DNA from: Gracilaria domingensis
Taxonomy: Eukaryota > Rhodophyta > Florideophyceae > Gracilariales > Gracilariaceae
DNA length: 42,741 nt
Assembly (NCBI GenBank): GCA_022539475.1
Contig: VCMS01000472.1
Coordinates: 16,103 to 58,843, forward strand
Reading direction: 5' to 3'
Below are positions 41,954-42,741 of the stretch, in pieces (position 1 is the first letter of the stretch; each line of letters starts with the position of its first letter). Position numbers and translations under genes: made by a program. Under the pieces are notes generated by a model, which was given only the letters and a program-made list of their open reading frames with translations, did not search any database and was not told the DNA's origin.

Positions 41954-42741
41954 GGTTATGGTCCAGCCCGCTGACCTCTGCCGTTATCGTTCGTCTATCG
42001 CCGCTCTCCCTCACCGCCGTTCACCCGCTTCGCTGTTTTCCTTCTCTCTCCTTCCGTCGTTGCGTCGGGTGTGTTGACCGTGTTGTTGGTTGGTGTTGAT
42101 CTTCTCCTTTCGGTCTGCGTTCCTCCTGAGGGCGTTGTGGTGGTAGTGGTTCGCCGTTGATTCTGTATCGTGATTGTGTTTGGGCGCTCGTTGTTGCCCG
42201 TGTTGTCGATCGCTATCCGTTTCGTTTAGTCTCCCTCTGTCGTATTGTTGGGATCCCGCGTCGTGTTGTGGTTCTGATCCGAGAGGTTGAGGACCATTTG
42301 TTGTTGAAATCTGTGCACTGCGTGTGTGCTCAGCAGTTGTTGAAGTTGTGCACTGTGTGGGCTCAGCGTTTGGGGTTGTCATCTGAGTCCACGACGAGCG
42401 GTTGATCCGAGCAATCGGGGACGTTAGTCTGGCGGCTTGAACCAAAGCGGACGTGCTGTCTAGCGGGCTCCCACCGGTCCTTCGGGCGGATAACGGTGTC
42501 GGTCGAAGACTCTGGTAGTACCCGAGTGCTGAAGTGGACGGGTGCCGGTGACTGACCACTGTCTGGACTTGGGTGGCTGACCTTTGTTGTTGTTGACCTA
42601 GACTTTGTGTCGGGTCTTGATCGCTTGTGGTGAGGCAAACGAAAACGAGCTTTTGATCCGTGCAACCTCGTTGACGGGGGAGGCGACGGTACCGAAGGCG
42701 ACCTCCTGTTCAGGATCAGGCCGCGGTGTGGGCATTATTGT
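41954..42741 (+). other. Family B-type leader after LTR4, runs off the window
   Basis: Starts with a damaged primer-binding site (GGTTATGGTCCAG; bases missing from GGGCCC) and follows the B leader to GGGCATTATTGT at the window end, with many small indels. This indicates a fourth internal region in the array or an adjoining older copy. No coding frame on the plus strand is supported. Confidence 0.82.

Overview
The window is eukaryotic repeat DNA built almost entirely of nested Ty1/copia-type (Pseudoviridae) LTR retrotransposons. I see no host gene, tRNA, rRNA, bacterial operon or CRISPR. Gag-pol polyproteins with the order CCHC zinc knuckle, DSG protease, HHCC/DDE integrase, YVDD reverse transcriptase and RNase H define the superfamily. 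The species cannot be named from this sequence. All coding copies are damaged by frameshifts or in-frame stops, and one run of N (16731-17026) marks an assembly gap.

Three families are recognised. Family A (copies A1 416-6906 and A2 33085-39583, plus strand) has ~728-bp LTRs, a 1,444-codon gag-pol frame and 5-bp target duplications. Family B has 786-bp LTRs and a frame of about 1,340 codons. It occurs as an interrupted fragment (1-8992), an inverted pol fragment (8993-10427, minus), a solo LTR (10979-11764, minus) and a head-to-tail array sharing LTRs (12499 to the end). Family C (C1 10428-12498 partial; C2 29888-40815, minus strand) has ~945-bp LTRs and no gag-pol. It shares primer-binding site, leader and parts of its LTR with family B and looks non-autonomous.

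The nesting is: A1 sits in an old B copy; C1 sits in the inverted B fragment; a solo B LTR and the B array sit in C1; C2 sits in the third B unit of the array; A2 sits in the leader of C2. Target duplications support the A1 (ttctg), A2 (tagcg), C2 (tactt/cactt) and solo LTR (cacga) insertions.

The most striking signal is in C2, where gag-pol would lie. Positions 31310-32225 hold at least 13 short hairpins whose outer stems all differ in sequence but remain paired, while an internal loop (AGGT on one side, TG on the other, read in the element's own sense) stays fixed. Three imperfect pairs are U-G wobbles only in RNA of the element-sense strand. This looks like an array of a structured RNA motif carried by a non-autonomous retrotransposon. 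The families also share a half-tRNA initiator-Met primer site, a structured leader and a U3 promoter block with a 12-bp palindrome. These are the parts a parasitic element would need to use another family's proteins.
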